64,000 nucleotides of DNA, from positions 14,703,098 to 14,767,097 of the forward strand of contig CM070602.1 in NCBI GenBank assembly GCA_036346395.1, given 5' to 3'. Origin of the DNA: Hsuehochloa calcarea (Eukaryota > Streptophyta > Magnoliopsida > Poales > Poaceae). Position 1 is the first letter of the stretch. The number at the start of each line of letters is the position of its first letter. Under the pieces are notes generated by a model, which saw only the letters and a list, made by a program, of their open reading frames with translations, ran no database searches and was not told the DNA's origin. The translations under genes and the position numbers were made by a program. This document shows positions 43,970 through 57,300 of this stretch, one piece after another.

Positions 43970-46900
43970 ACAACGATGTTATCATATCCATACAACAAAG
44001 AAACTAATAAAGTAGACAAAATAATATTACTTAGCAGCAAAAGGACCATATAGTCAAGTCTTACAGAGGTTGCTACACATGGCTTAACAGCAAAAGATAA
44101 ACTGGCAGCGGAAGCCAAAATATGTCGTGGAGGCCATTCAACATGCCCACAGGCAATCGAGTGGAGGACGCATCCTAGTTCGCATAGTCTTCAAAGAATT
44201 CCTCCCCGTAGAACTCGGTGTTCCCTGATTCTTCTGCGGGGACTGATCAACAAGTGGCGTATAGACGTGAGTACATAAAGTACTCAGTAAGTTGTAGAAA
44301 AAATGTATGCAAATAGTATTCATGCACGGCTTGAACAATGATAGCTTTATGGCTATTTTGCAGAAAGCAATATTGATAGTAATACAATAAATAGATTGAA
44401 AGAACAATTTAGAAGATTGATACATTAATAATCAAGTTCTTTGAAACAACTAGTGAACACCCCGTTCACTTCTCAACCATTCCAACCAAACTATTCCAAC
44501 ATTTTTATGAAAATCTACCCATCATGTGAAATTACCAGATATTGTTCATAACCGGGGACACAGCTATTCGAATAGTTTTGCACTATGCAGAGTTTATACA
44601 GCTTGACCCACAAGACACGACTTCTCTAGTTTGTTTGGCGTCTATTGTTACCACCGCTTACTACCTTAGGTAGGCAGTCTAGAACACGTGACAAAACCTT
44701 TACAAAGTTCCGTTTTGACACGGTTATGCTCGCTAAGGTTTCGCCATTCTGGACCCCCTCTTACGCCAATTCATCAACTCAAACAGAATTAAATCAAAAT
44801 ATTACTAATTAGTTGGCTAGGTCTACCCCATAAATGGACTTGTGGTTGCACAGTATGACCCAGATCAATGGCGCACAAAATTAAATCCTTAGATACTACT
44901 CAGACGAGGCAACTACATCTCAAAATCATCACCTTTACTGCACGATCATTTGTCCGAGTATAAAATATTTTTTTGTTTCAACCCGACCAAATGGCAACCC
45001 TTGTCATGGCACAACAAATTTTAACAAGAGTAGCCGTGCTACCATTCCATGTATCATTAAGTCAAGATTAATCATTATGAATATGAATCCCAACGTACAC
45101 TAAGGTATGGCTACGCATAATACAACCCATGTTGGTAGTACAATAATGTCCAACTAAGATTACCCAATCCTATGGTGTCCACGGGTACATGTCAACATGT
45201 CATTCTCAATTATTCAAGGAGGCGTAATGGCAATTAGGCATTAAACTATTCCCAAAAGTATTTATTATAAACCTAGCAATACATGTTGATATAAAATAAA
45301 ATAATTTTCTAAACTGGGTACAACATGATCAAAGGTCTACGACTTACCTTCGTTGAAGAGTTGAGATGCTTCGGTCGACGGGTCCAAATATTCTTCCGAA
45401 ATGCCGGAATCTATACGTGCGAAAAGAACTAAATAGATAAAATCATCGTAAATAAAATTCAAAAATTACCAAACTAGAACCAAATGAAAGGTACTGAATT
45501 TATATGAATATAGAAATTTGAATCACTCAAATCGGAGTTTGGATGAAGAAGATATGGCCTTTGGAAGTTTTGAAATCACATAAAATAATGAAAATCAGGA
45601 TTTTCGGAATTATTTTTAAAGGAAAATGATTTATTGCGTCAGCTGACAACAGCGGTGGAATTGTCTTTTCGGCTGAATTATTTTTCAAAAGGAAAAGATT
45701 TGAGTCGCTGACAGGTGAGCCCCACGTCCTGTATGGACTAGGTCCACGGGAGGGCGTAAGTCCATGGTGGACCGAGCGCACGGAACAATGCGCTTTACGC
45801 ACGATGCCACCGGTGCCACGCACGCGCTAATGCGGCTGCCACGCGGGCGTTAGGGAGGAAGTGGCGCTGAGGTGGTGTCGCCACGCCGACACCGAACCCG
45901 GTGCTCGGGGCCCGATAGTCGCCGGCGAATGGCAGGGAGATGGCCAGCGGCAAGGACATCGGCGCAAGAGGGGAGCGAAGTGAACCTGCGGCTTTGGTTT
46001 TTGGTGGCAACGCACAAGGATGCTCGACTGCGGGACAGAGGCGAGCACGGGTTCCGGTGGAGCTTCGGTGAGAAAAGGAGGGCACGTGGTAGAACGTGGA
46101 CTCACGAACCCGTTAGTGAAGATGAAGCCGACGAAGACCCTTTGCCGGTGCCGAAAACGATGGCGGAGCAAGCGGCGGCCGGCGGCACAAAACCTTGAAA
46201 TGCGACGAGCTGAGGGCAAGAGAGGGAGTGGGGAAAAGGAAGAGGGGAGATAGGGGCGCCTGGGGCTCCATTTTATAGCTGCGGAGGACGACCGGTGAGG
46301 AGTTCGACGGTGGGATCCGCGGTGGAGCTTCGCGTGTGCTCTTGGCGGTTCCAAGTGCCGTCGACGGAAAACGGGGAAGGGGCGGGAGATCGAGGCGGAG
46401 AAGCGGGCGGCGACGGGACATGGCGTAGATGCGGGATCCGAGCGGCGTGATTTGCGATGAAGACTGGGGTGGCGACGAGACAGGCACAGACATGCGCGGA
46501 GAATGGGGAGAAGAACAGTGCTCAGGGGAGAAGACGGAGATTGACCGGTGGGGCCCGGTGGTAGCGAGCTAGAGAGAGAGAGAGAGCAGAGCGGCAAGCG
46601 GCCGGCGCGGGAGAGCTGGGCCATGAAGGTGGGCTAGCCGAGGCGAAATAGGAACTGGCCGAGAGAGATTCGGCCCAGAACAGGAGAAGGAAACTTAAAC
46701 ACTTTTCGTATTTCAAAAAATACAACAAATCAAAAGGCTTTTTAGAAAATAGTAAATAAAGTCTAAAAATTCTGGAAAAATACACATAAATTTTTGAATT
46801 TTGTGGAACTTAATAAAATTATTTACAAATTTAATTTGTCTTTTAATTTTGTAATTAAATTATTTTCAAATTTTGGGATAAAGGAAAAATCTTTTTAAAT

Positions 46901-47100
46901 TCCAGAAAATCCAAGAGAAAGCTTAAAATAATATTTTGGCTTTAAATACCAGAAAACCGAATTAAACTAAATTTGAATTAATTGAAGTTTGATTAATTCA
47001 TATATTTTTTTGAAATACCCAGTTAAACTTTAGCAATAAAATCAAATGGTTATTTTTATTTTTGAAAATTTCCAAAAACCCTAAAAATTGGGATGTTACA
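43970..47100 (-). mobile_element. Chromovirus-type LTR, about 3.1 kb, left end unresolved
   Basis: The minus-strand start TGTAACATCCCAATTTTTAG lies at 47100. A minus-strand TATA box (CTATAAAATGGAGCC, complement of about 46264-46279) is followed by a GC-rich leader (45800-46260). This is the same plan as the LTRs at 1877-4350 and 28231-30762. The frames on both strands at 45827-46624 are leader sequence of this kind and not a gene. I could not find the opposite terminus; it should lie near 43970-44100. No gag or pol is attached, so a solo or truncated LTR is likely. Confidence 0.65.
46264..46279 (-). promoter_or_regulatory. TATA box of the 3-kb LTR
   Basis: The minus strand reads CTATAAAATGGAGCC in front of a GC-rich leader, as in the related LTRs. 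Confidence 0.5.
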
Positions 47101-48129
47101 GGTAGATTTTATAATAAAAAATATGTGGAAGGGAAAGCTACGTGAAAGAATTTGATTAAGGTATGTGAACTTTGTGAAAACTCTTGTTTACTTATTATTA
47201 CTATTGTTTTAACTTACGCTTTCAATTTATTATTCATATTCAATTGCAAGTGTTGTATTTTGTAAAATAACCACATAAGATATTTCCTTTGTAATAAGTC
47301 ATCATCTATAATTGTATTCTATGAAACTACTTGCTAAGTACTCCATGTGCTCACTCTTATTATAAACAATCTTGCTCAGTTGTTGAAGACTACATCAGTT
47401 CATCGTTAGTCATCAAAGACTATTTGAAGGATCGTGAAGAACTAAGTCGCGTTACCCCAGCCGATTTCCTGTGGGCATATGGATGCATTACACTGAAGTT
47501 ATTCTGCTGCAACTTATTTGAGATATTTCCCCTCTGAGGCATTATTGTAAGCTTCTACCATAAGATCGCTACTATGATAATTATTGATTAATTGCATATT
47601 TCATAGTTATCTTTTAATATGGAATGGTATTTCATCGACGTTGCCACTATATGCGCTAGCTTGATTCTAGACTAGTACAGTATACACAAAGTATTCGGAT
47701 TTGCATATTCGGGTCCCGACACCTCGTATCTAGCCTAAATAGGTATGTATGCACTCATATCCTCATCATCTCCTTCGTCTTCCACATGCTCCACCGCTTG
47801 TTGTCATTGAGGAGCTTGCACGAGTGACGGCAGCCATCGAGGAAAGGAGCTCGCGTGCGGTGGCTGGTGCCAAGGAGGAATTACATGTGCGGAGGCTATC
47901 GTCGAGGAGAGGAGCTCATGCACGGAAGCCGCCGTCGAGGAGAGAAGCTCACATGCAGCAGCCTTTGAGGAGATGAGTTTGTGCGCGGTGGTCGGTGCAC
48001 CAGAGGATGAGCTCTCGTCGGTAGGAGCCACTTCTCGCCTGTGGGGTATTTTTGGTTTTGTTGGATTTTTTCAAGTTTGAAAGTTGTTTCAATTGGGCTT
48101 GAAATTCATTTGATTTTATCTTAAATTTT
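47101..48129. other. Intergenic region
   Basis: No gene recognised. 47810-47990 has short repeats of the form GAGGAGAGAAGCTC-, giving repetitive frames on both strands. Confidence 0.35.
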
Positions 48130-48490
48130 TCCAATCTAACCTAAAATGTTCTTCGGTCTGGGTTGAATTTCGTCTGATTCAAGTTGAAATGTGTCCGATT
48201 TGAGTTGAAAGTCGGTTAGATTCAAGTTGAAAGTCGATTGGATCTGAGTTGTAAGTTCTCGGTTCGAGTTGAAATGTGTTTGAATATGAGTTGAAAGTCG
48301 GTAGGATTCGAGTTGATAGTTCTAGATTCGACTTGAAAGTCGATTGGATCCGAGTTAAAAGTTCTTGGTTTGAGTTGAAAGGTGCTTGGATCCGAGTTGA
48401 AAGTTGTTTGGATCTGAGTCAAAAATCCTCGAGTTGAAATCGTTGCATTCGAGTTGGAAGTTTTCCCAGTTTGAAGTTGAAAGTTTCAAT
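48130..48490. repeat. Degenerate tandem repeat of about 25 bp
   Basis: The unit is roughly GGATCCGAGTTGAAAGTTGTTT with many variants (GAGTTGAAAGT repeated about 12 times). On the minus strand it gives a periodic frame (FNSDPIDFQ-type), which is a product of the repeat. Confidence 0.8.
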
Positions 48491-48554
48491 TTGATTTGAG
48501 ATGAGAGAAGGGAAAGCAGTTTCAATTTGATTTGAGATGAGAGAAGGGAAAGCA
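48483..48554. repeat. Perfect 36-bp tandem duplication
   Basis: Two identical units begin GTTTCAATTTGATTTGAGAT at 48483 and 48519 and end GGGAAAGCA. Perfect identity suggests a recent event. Confidence 0.9.
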
Positions 48555-50667
48555 GGATTCCGACAACCAGGGAGAAGATCCGCACGCTGGCCGAAAAACG
48601 TGTCCATGTGTGTGTTCCAGCACGTATGCACAAATTAGTCGCTCCCTTGATATCAGATATATTTTTCATGTAAGTGGAGATAAGAGAGCGAGTTTTTGGA
48701 TGAAATGACACTGTTGACGTCGTGATTAACAAATCTAGCCCCCTCCTGAAAATAATAGCAAAAATGGCACCGCGGAGCTAGCAGCGCTTGACATGTCGTT
48801 GAGTCTGGTCCCAGAGAGCTAGACCTCACTCGTCCGTGCCCTAAGGGTCCGGACACCCCTCGTCTGTTCATTAGGGAGCCCTTGGGGGCCAGAGCTAGCT
48901 TGTCTGTGTTGGCACGGTGCTGCCTTTGCCGTTGCTTTGGGGCACGGTGCTGCCTTGCCGTATTCTAGTATGGGTCAATTAATCGAGAGGTAAAATGGGT
49001 ACTCCTCGTACTGAACACCCATAATTTGAATTAGGAAGAGGTATGCTTTTCATTAGTAAATAATTGCGTGTTCGTCACACCTTGGTGCTACTTTGTATTA
49101 TTAAATTTTCGCATCAAACCTCTATACCATTGTGATTTCAAGTATGTTTGTACCATCAACACCAGCGGGAGTAGTAAGTAAGAAGCACCGGCTAAGTAGC
49201 TACGGTAAACGCACCGAACCTTCCTTATCCAGCACTGTAGCTAGCTAATTAATCTATACTCCACCGTGCCACAGAGCAAAGGCAACATCGTGCCCTGGGA
49301 ACGGATGAGCTAGGTCCGGCCCCGATGAACGGATGAGGGGAGTTCAGACTCCTGTAGTACGGACGAGCGAGGTCCGGCCTTATAGGGATCGGACTCGGCA
49401 ACGTGTCAAGTGTCATTAGCTCTGCGATGCTATTTTTGCTATTATTTTAGGGAGGGTGTTAGATTTATTAATCACATCAACAGTGTCATTTCAGAAGGAA
49501 AAAAAAAACTCAGTGCACTGGGCAAGCGATCCGTCAATGTCGAACGCTCAACAACTATCGGCACCAGAGTACCGCTGCCGCTCAGAGCTTGCATGCAGAA
49601 ATCATAATGCCATGAAACCTTGGATCGATTCCAAGTTCAACGAACTAAAAAGCAGGCCCAACGCAATTCATCATTGGAGTTCAGATTTATTGCACGTCTC
49701 GCTCATCACCACCGAAACAGAAAGTGGCGCCGTATGTATAGTTGGATTGTAGTTGGTTCGTTGAGTGGCCATAGACATGTGCCCTTTTTGCGCTTTCTTT
49801 CTGGTTAGGAAACACGCGCGCGCACCCACTCTACCCTCGACCTCGAGCTTACGGAGCCTTTTACGACTTACGAAAACACATAAAATTCTCAAAATTTCAT
49901 ATAAAATAATTTAATTTCTGTAAAAATCGAGAAAAAAAAATCCCGCATTTCAAAATAAGGACTTAATTTCGTACTCTGCTTTGTTTGATGTGTCTGGGCC
50001 CTTGAGCTAAACACCGATCGACTTGTTTGATCGCATCTGCCTAGAAAAGAGAGATCTCGCTTTGGGCGTGAATGATCTTGTGTTCCTGTCCTGACAGAAT
50101 ACAACCCAAATTTCCCTTTTCTGCTACCAAGTTCTAGCAAAAACTAAATAAACTAGGTAGGGTTTGTGGCTTTGTCAACGTTGTTCCTCCAGTTCAAACT
50201 GATCCACTGTTTCAAGTAGCTGGCATTTTGCTTTCAAACGCATGACCGTCCTTGGTTCCGTCATGCATGACCGCACGAGAAGAACGATGTCCGTCAGCGA
50301 AGGGCAAGCTTGAATCAATTCTCTCTCTCCCTCTCGCGCCCAAGGCGGGTTAGGCCAAATCTAGTTAGGCCTTACGTTACCTTTTTTTTTGGGGGGGGGG
50401 GCTATAGGCCTACATTACTGATAACACGACATTGAAAGAAGCAGAAACGAACATGAGAATCGTCTCATCATCAATGACACCAGTAACCGGTACTACGTGC
50501 TGAGCGAAGGACACCTAACCTACCAGAGTTTAGGCTTGCCCGGCCGGACCGGACCGGACGTACGTACTACACGATAATCCCATCTGGTTTGCCTCGCGCC
50601 CACACGTACGCACGGCCGAAATGACCATCCGCAGCCGCATTTTGCACGTACGTGAAACTCAACGGGC
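48555..50667. other. Intergenic region
   Basis: No gene recognised. Two stretches, 48700-48800 and 49410-49500, are related in inverted orientation: each encodes a form of CYFCYYF-EG-RF, on opposite strands, with AACAGTGTCATTTC-type sequence. This suggests arms of an unidentified element. Confidence 0.4.
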
Positions 50668-50689
50668 CATTACCAGAAATTACTTGTTT

Positions 50690-50830
50690 TCCAAGTGTCT
50701 ATATTTTTACCGAGTGTCTATATGGAAACACTCGGGCAGGATAAGACACTCGGTAAGCACTATAAGCACTCGGTACAAATAATTTTACCGAGTGTTCTAC
50801 TAAACACTCGGGAAATAACACTCGGGAGCG
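50690..50830. repeat. Left subterminal repeats of the CACTA element
   Basis: About nine copies of ACACTCGG or CCGAGTGT in both orientations occur in 140 bp, for example TTTTACCGAGTGTCT and GGAAACACTCGGGC. In En/Spm the subterminal motif is the binding site of the TNPA protein; a like role here is inference. Confidence 0.88.
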
Positions 50831-51539
50831 AAAAGACCGTCCCGCGTCCGTTTTTCCCCCCGGCGCCGTTTCCCCTGCGCCCTGTTTTTCCCCCCGTGCC
50901 CTAACCCTTCCCCTTCCCGCGCCTCCACTCCTCGCCTCCTCCCGGCTCCTCCTCCCGCCTCCTCCTCCGCCTCCCTCCGCTCCTCCCAATCCTCACCCCG
51001 ACCTGCCGCCTCCTGCTCCTCGACGCTCCACCGCCTCCGCCGTCGCCTCCCGCCTCCTCGGCGCTCCACCGCCTCCGCGCCACCTCCTCGACGCTCCACC
51101 GCCTCCGCCGCTGCTGTCGCCACACTAGACGCCACCCCTTTGTCGGCTGCCGCCACACTCGACCTCGCCGCACCCACGCCCACCCCGCCCCGCAGACCCC
51201 CACCCGTCCCTCCTCCACCCGACCTCGCCTCCTCCTCCACCAAACCCCGCCGCCTCCCGTCCTCCTCTTTCTCCCTCGCGATCCACCGCCTCTGCCATCT
51301 CCCCTCGTCCCACCGCCTCCTCCTCGTCTCCCGCCACACACGAGACCCCGCCGCCCCCTCCCGGTCTCCTCCTCCTCCTCGCCTCCACAGGCTTCTGCTG
51401 TCCTCCTCCTTCTCCCTCGCCACAGGCGCCGCCTCCCCGTCATCCTCCTCCTTCTTCCTCACCGATCCACCGCATCCACCGTCTCCCCCTCCTCCACTGC
51501 CGCTGGTGCCGCCGTCTCCTCCTGCTCCCACTCAGGTAG
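50831..51539. other. Extremely C-rich (plus strand) leader region in the CACTA element
   Basis: A 700-bp stretch of CTCCTCC / CCGCC words with almost no G runs on the plus strand. It leaves long open frames on both strands, none with a known domain. It probably forms the 5' UTR of the transposase transcript. Confidence 0.5.
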
Positions 51540-54379
51540 TATGTACACATGTAACAGTTTTTATAAACATTATTTTATTGAAAAACTATTGGATTGTAGA
51601 AAACACTAAAGGCATGTTTGGTAGAGCTTTAGCTCTGGGATTCTCGGTGGAGCCGGAGAAGTTGAGCCAAACGGTCTAATTAACCTCAACAAAATTCGAA
51701 GCTAAATCTATGATGTGTTAGATTCCGGTGGTGATCTGCGGCTCACGTTTTGGAGAAAGCCTTTGAGAGTTTAGGGAAAATACCCACCAAATGTCATAGA
51801 TATACCCCTTGTTATATCATGTGACTTGTGAGCCATGGTATGCAATGGACTTTGTCATGTGACTTGTGATGACGGTAAGTATCCAGTGACTTGTGAACTA
51901 GTGTTAATTCATAATTAGCTTGGTCATTGAAAACAAATGTAGATGGCAGGAAACAATTGTATATTAGCCAGTTGCTTCTATGAGCAAGAATGTAAGATGG
52001 GACCCCAAGAACCAAACAATAAAAATAGAAGAAATGTTAAAGGATAGAGAATACATCTCCAATAACAGTAGTTTAATTTTATACTAGGGAAATAATGCAG
52101 TGAACAGGAAGAGTGAAGAGTTGGAGAGATATCAAGGTTAATTTGAAGGGGTTAATCTAAATAGATACATATGAATTATTATTAATAATAATATGACAGC
52201 TTGCAAACGTTGTTTTGTACTGATTCTCTCTCTCTAATCTTAACAACAAATAAGAGCACTTTATTGTAATTAACTAAACCAGAAATACTTATCGAAAAAA
52301 TTGAGGACCCTAACTTGGTGGGGCCCCTGTGCGGTCACCCACCCCCGCACATGCTTGTGGTATGGGCCTGCATACTAGGATATTTGTCAGTTGTTCGTTG
52401 AACTTGTTGGGCAACAAACTCAAGTTAGAACCCAAGGGCAAATTAGACACATTCTAGTTCATTACAAGGGCAGATCGAGGTATATGATGAACATATTTTT
52501 TTTGGAACAATTATCAATATAGAAGTTTTCACCGCCCATGGAAATAGAGAATTTCAATCACAAGTTGTTAATTCTTTGATGAAGTTAGAATAGAAGAGTT
52601 CCTTCCATCTGTTCTGAAAGAAATGACAAATGACTTTAGCATAATATTTTGTATTCACTCCAAAGTGACAGTTATGTATAACTTTATAACGAGCTATATA
52701 ACGTTATAAATGATGAACAATCAAGTATGTAAAAAAATGCCACAAGTATTGGGAGTTGCCAAACAAAGGAACTTACATAATTTTTAGTGTGCCATTACAA
52801 CCATGTCCATGCTTCGTCTTCATGATTACTTAGTTCTTAATACAAACAACACTAGCTTTTCTAATGGCATCTCCGTTAAAATATTGCAGTGGCAATATAA
52901 TAATATTTGTTTTCTAGTTTTCTTCTTCAATATTTACTCTATCCATATTTCAGTCTTTAACCATTAGCTGGATCGAATTTTCTTTTATAGTCCTCGCTTT
53001 TTTTAATCAGATTATCATTTCCATCTCTAGCTTGTTTTAGCATTTTTGTCTTTTTCATCTCAAGCATATTGGTTTGTCTCTCGTTAAGAGTACATATTTC
53101 AATTACTTATCAATACTATTATATTGAATTATTTACTTTTCTTATTAGATAATTCACGCACATGGACAGAATAACATCTAATATTTTATAATGAGTATAA
53201 TATAACTTAGGTCTACAATTTTTTTATATTGATAATAAATCAATGACTCAATGCACTAACTAGACCTAAATAAGGAGAGATGAATTCACTGGAGGATGTG
53301 ACAGATGCAGAGGGAGCATACCCTTAGCATAGCAACATATATAGGACTGAGTATATAATTTTATTTATTTTTCTAATGTGTCATAAAAGTGGAGATACTC
53401 TCTAGACATGGCACCATGTGATCGGTTGAAAAAAATATTTGTTTTTCGTTAGAAAACTGTTTATATATTTTTTGTCGTTAACCAAATTATTAGGATTAGT
53501 ACATATGTTTGTATCTTATGTATTCCACATATATGAATAAACATATATCGTTTAATTTGGAGGTCACTTATCCGGAGCTCTTTTTCCCATTATTGACATA
53601 CTGTTTTTTTATTTTAATAAAATGTTCTTGAAAGTTTTGGGGTACATAGATGTATTTTTGTTATGCGGAGTTATTTAGTAAAATTGACCGGCACAATGGC
53701 ATGAGTCTGGTTCAGCTTATAGAATATATATGGATCTTCTGTACCAAAACAAAGATAAAAGTTCTACTGCATATACAACTAATTAAGTTTATTAATGAAA
53801 TAATACATTTCTTTGTTGCTAATTTCCTTACTATCTTTCTTAGTTTTCTTACTAACACTATTATGTTTATTTTAATTAGATAATGAACAAATTACGATTG
53901 TTTGTATATGGAAATTAAGAATAATGTCAAAAGTGTCATTTGAGCAATGCTGTACTTAAGCTGCAAATGTTTCCTTTTCAGTGTTATCTTGGAAATGTAT
54001 GGGGATGTAATTAGGAGTTGTAAATTTGATTTATATTATTGGTTCTTACTTTTATTCGAACTTGAAGTGCCATATCATTCTTGTTTTGACCTCTTCTTTT
54101 CCGTACATGTATGTGCAGTGTTTAAAGTACTTAGATTTGGTCATCACGAACAGAAGCTGAGATCTTTGGGGCAGGATACTGGCCTCTGATTGAACCTCTT
54201 CTTCTCAGGTGATTGTGTTCTTGATGTTTCTTGCTTATGTAGAATCTATTGATCATTTATATTGTCTTCATGTCAATATGTTTTTGTGTACATGTATAGG
54301 GCATGTATCCTATAGTAGCTTCTAGCTAGCTCTTTATAACAAGTCGGATTAATATATGCATTATGTTTTGTACACTAGG
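51540..54379. other. AT-rich part of the CACTA element upstream of TNPD
   Basis: No transposase domain is seen. A stretch beginning near 51607 (GGCATGTTTGGTAGAGCTTT) resembles the outer sequence of grass MITEs of the TTTGG-AGAGCT type, so a nested insertion is possible, but I cannot find its second end. Confidence 0.35.
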
Positions 54380-57300
54380 ATGACTGAGGACCGTAGTTGG
54401 ATGTACACTGGGCGTAGAGAGATGGGTGACTGTAGCGAAGAATGGATGGAAAAGACGTCCAATTTTGTGGATCGAGCATTTGCTAGGCGTAATGGACGGG
54501 GTGTGTTGTGCCCTTGTTCTCGTTGTTCGAACACACGACCATAAATGAGGGCAACAATGATCGCACACTTGTGCAAGTACGGATTTCGGCCAGGGTATAC
54601 CGTGTGGGTCTATCACGGCGAGTCACAACGTAGTACATCATATGTGCTATGGGAAGAAACGGACGATGGCGGCCACAATGAGAGTAGGACAGAAGACATG
54701 CTAGATGATGTGCGTGATGCGTATGTGCCACCTGTAGAGGAAGAACCGGAGTCTGCAACAAGGGCTTTCTTTGATATGTTGTCCGCAGCGAGTCAACCAC
54801 TTCATGGGCAAACACAGGTGTCCCAACTAGATGCCGTCACACGACTACTTGTCATCAAGTCGATTCGGCACAAGCATTGCTTGCTTTGATGCATTCTTAA
54901 GCGTGTTTAGCACCCTTCTCACGATGGTCACAAACGCCTGTTAACTTGTATGAGGCCAAGAAATTGATAAGCGCACTAAATATGCCATATGAGAAGATAG
55001 ATGTTTGTCCAAATCATTGCATGCTATTTAGGAATGAGAATGTGCACAAAGATCACCGTGATAAGTGTGGTGAGTCTAGGTTTGTTGAGGTTGACTCGGT
55101 GATGGTCGAAGAGGCGACTTCCTATTGGCGAAAAAATACTTCGCTATCTACCATTTGTGCCACGAATCCAACGGTTGTACATGTCGAGATTTCGCCAAAC
55201 AAATGATATGGCACAAGTATGGTCGTCGGTACCATCTTGACAAGATGGTCCACCCATCGATGGTGAAGCATGGAAGCAATTTGATCGAGACTATGTAGAG
55301 TTCGCGCGAGCCTCGGAATGTTCGAATTGCAATCATAATCGATGGGTTTAACCCATTTGGTATGGGGCTTTGCGCCGTCATATTTGTTGGCTTTGTGTTT
55401 GTCATTCCCTTAACCTCCCACCCGGCGTTTGCATGCGAAGCAAAACATATTCCTTTCCTTGATAATCCACGGTCACGAATACCGGGGAAGAATATGAGTG
55501 TATTCATGGAGCGGTGGTGGATGAATTGTTACATGCTTGGGAATAAGGCATAGTAACATATGATCGGTCGTAAACATAACTTTACCATGCGGTCGCGTAC
55601 CACACATCAATGCATGACTTCCGTGCAGGGATATTACGTGGGTGGTGTGTACATGGGAAGATGCCATGCCCAATCTGCAGGGAGGCGTTGCGTGGCTGTT
55701 GGCTAAAGCATGGTCGCAAGCATTCCTTCTTCGATTGTCATCGTCAATTCCTTCCAATTGACCACGAATTTAGAAGTGACAGAAATGGATTTAGGGCTAA
55801 TATTGCTTGTCGCGATGGACCACCCCGTCGGTGGCGGTGTGGAGGTTCGTGCGGCTAGATGCTTTGAAGCCCCTTGACGATGGAGATGGGTTCGAGAAAT
55901 ATGGCGAGGAGCACAATTGGACTCACATTCCAAGCTTGTGGCGGCTACCATACTTCCATAAGCTCATTCTTCCGCATAACATAGATGTAATGCACAATGA
56001 GAAGAATGTTGCGGAGGCCATATTTAGCACATTCTTTGACATTCCGGACAAAGCGAAGGACAATATCAAGGCTCGACTTGACCAAGAGGAGCTTTGCAAT
56101 AGGCCTTGGTGAATATGATCCACAAGCCGACTCGGCAAGTGGGAGAAGCCAAGAGCTAGTTCTGACCTAACTAGGGTTCAAAGGAAGGAGATTTTGGAAT
56201 GGTTTGAGACCTAAAGTTTCTGATGGGTATGCAAACAAATCTAAGGAGAGGAGTGAATTTAGCTACCATGCGCATCAATGGCCTAAAGAGCCATGACTAC
56301 CACATATTCATGGAACGCCTTTTGCTGTGATGATTCGTGGCTCGTCCCGAGTGTGTTTGGCAAGTGATGGCGGAGTTGAGCTTCTTTTATCGACACTATG
56401 TGCGAAAGAGGTAGATCCCATGGTGATGTCAACTATGGAGCATGAAGTACTGTGTTGCTTTGCAAGTTGGAAAAGATCTTTCCTCCTGCCTTCTTCAATC
56501 CAATGCAACATTTGATTCTTCATCTCCCTATGAAGCTAGGATGGGGGGACGATGCAAAACCGATGGATGTATCCAATTGAGAGGGAACAAAAGGAACTAC
56601 GAGGCAAAGCAAAAAATCGATCGCGTGTTGAAGCATCCATAGCGGAGGCGTACATACTTGAGAAATTTCCCATTTCACATCAATATACTTTGTGACAATG
56701 TTCAGCACGATTACACAATCGAACATCACGATACAACATTGGCATCCTCAAAATGATTGCCAACTTAGCCTCTTATTTGGAAGAGGTGACACTTCAGCGA
56801 TGGTACTCCCAAAGTTTTATCGCGGGATGAGTGGTTGACTGCGATGTTGTATGTCTTGACCAACCTCTCCGAAGTGGATGATTACATTAGGTATGCAACA
56901 ATTATATTTTCCGTACAATTGATGCATGAGTGTTTTAATGTACTTGTCTTGATGCACAGAGGGAATTTGTTAGGAGCAGTGGAAGCAACGTCGAGATCCA
57001 TCAGAAAAACAAATTGAGACCCTTCTTAGGAAGGGTCTTTGGGAATTACAAACCGAATTTCCCATCCTGGTTCTATCAAAAGTAACTTCCTTATTAGCTA
57101 GTCCCCTTGCACATAACATTTGCTAAGTATGGATGAACCGACACATAAAACCCTTTCTATTTATCTGTAGAGCTTGAAGGACAAGTCCATGAGCGTGAAT
57201 TGAGACAAGTTGCTCAAGGATGCCACACTCGAGTCTTTGTCGTATAGTACCTACGATGTGAATGGGTACCACTTCGAACATCGACACATGGCGTGAGCGG

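Noticed and set aside
45827..46624. 265-codon minus-strand frame and overlapping plus-strand frames
   Set aside because: Low-complexity Ser/Pro/Arg composition, open on both strands, and placed at the promoter-leader part of a long LTR.
48222..48422. Periodic minus-strand frame (FNSDP-FQ repeats) resembling a repeat protein
   Set aside because: The periodicity is that of a ~25-bp non-coding minisatellite with drifting frames; there is no start context or homologous family.
50800..51531. 243-codon Gly/Arg-rich minus-strand frame and 179-codon plus-strand frame
   Set aside because: Both come from the C-rich tract in the CACTA element, which has few stop codons in any frame. No domain.
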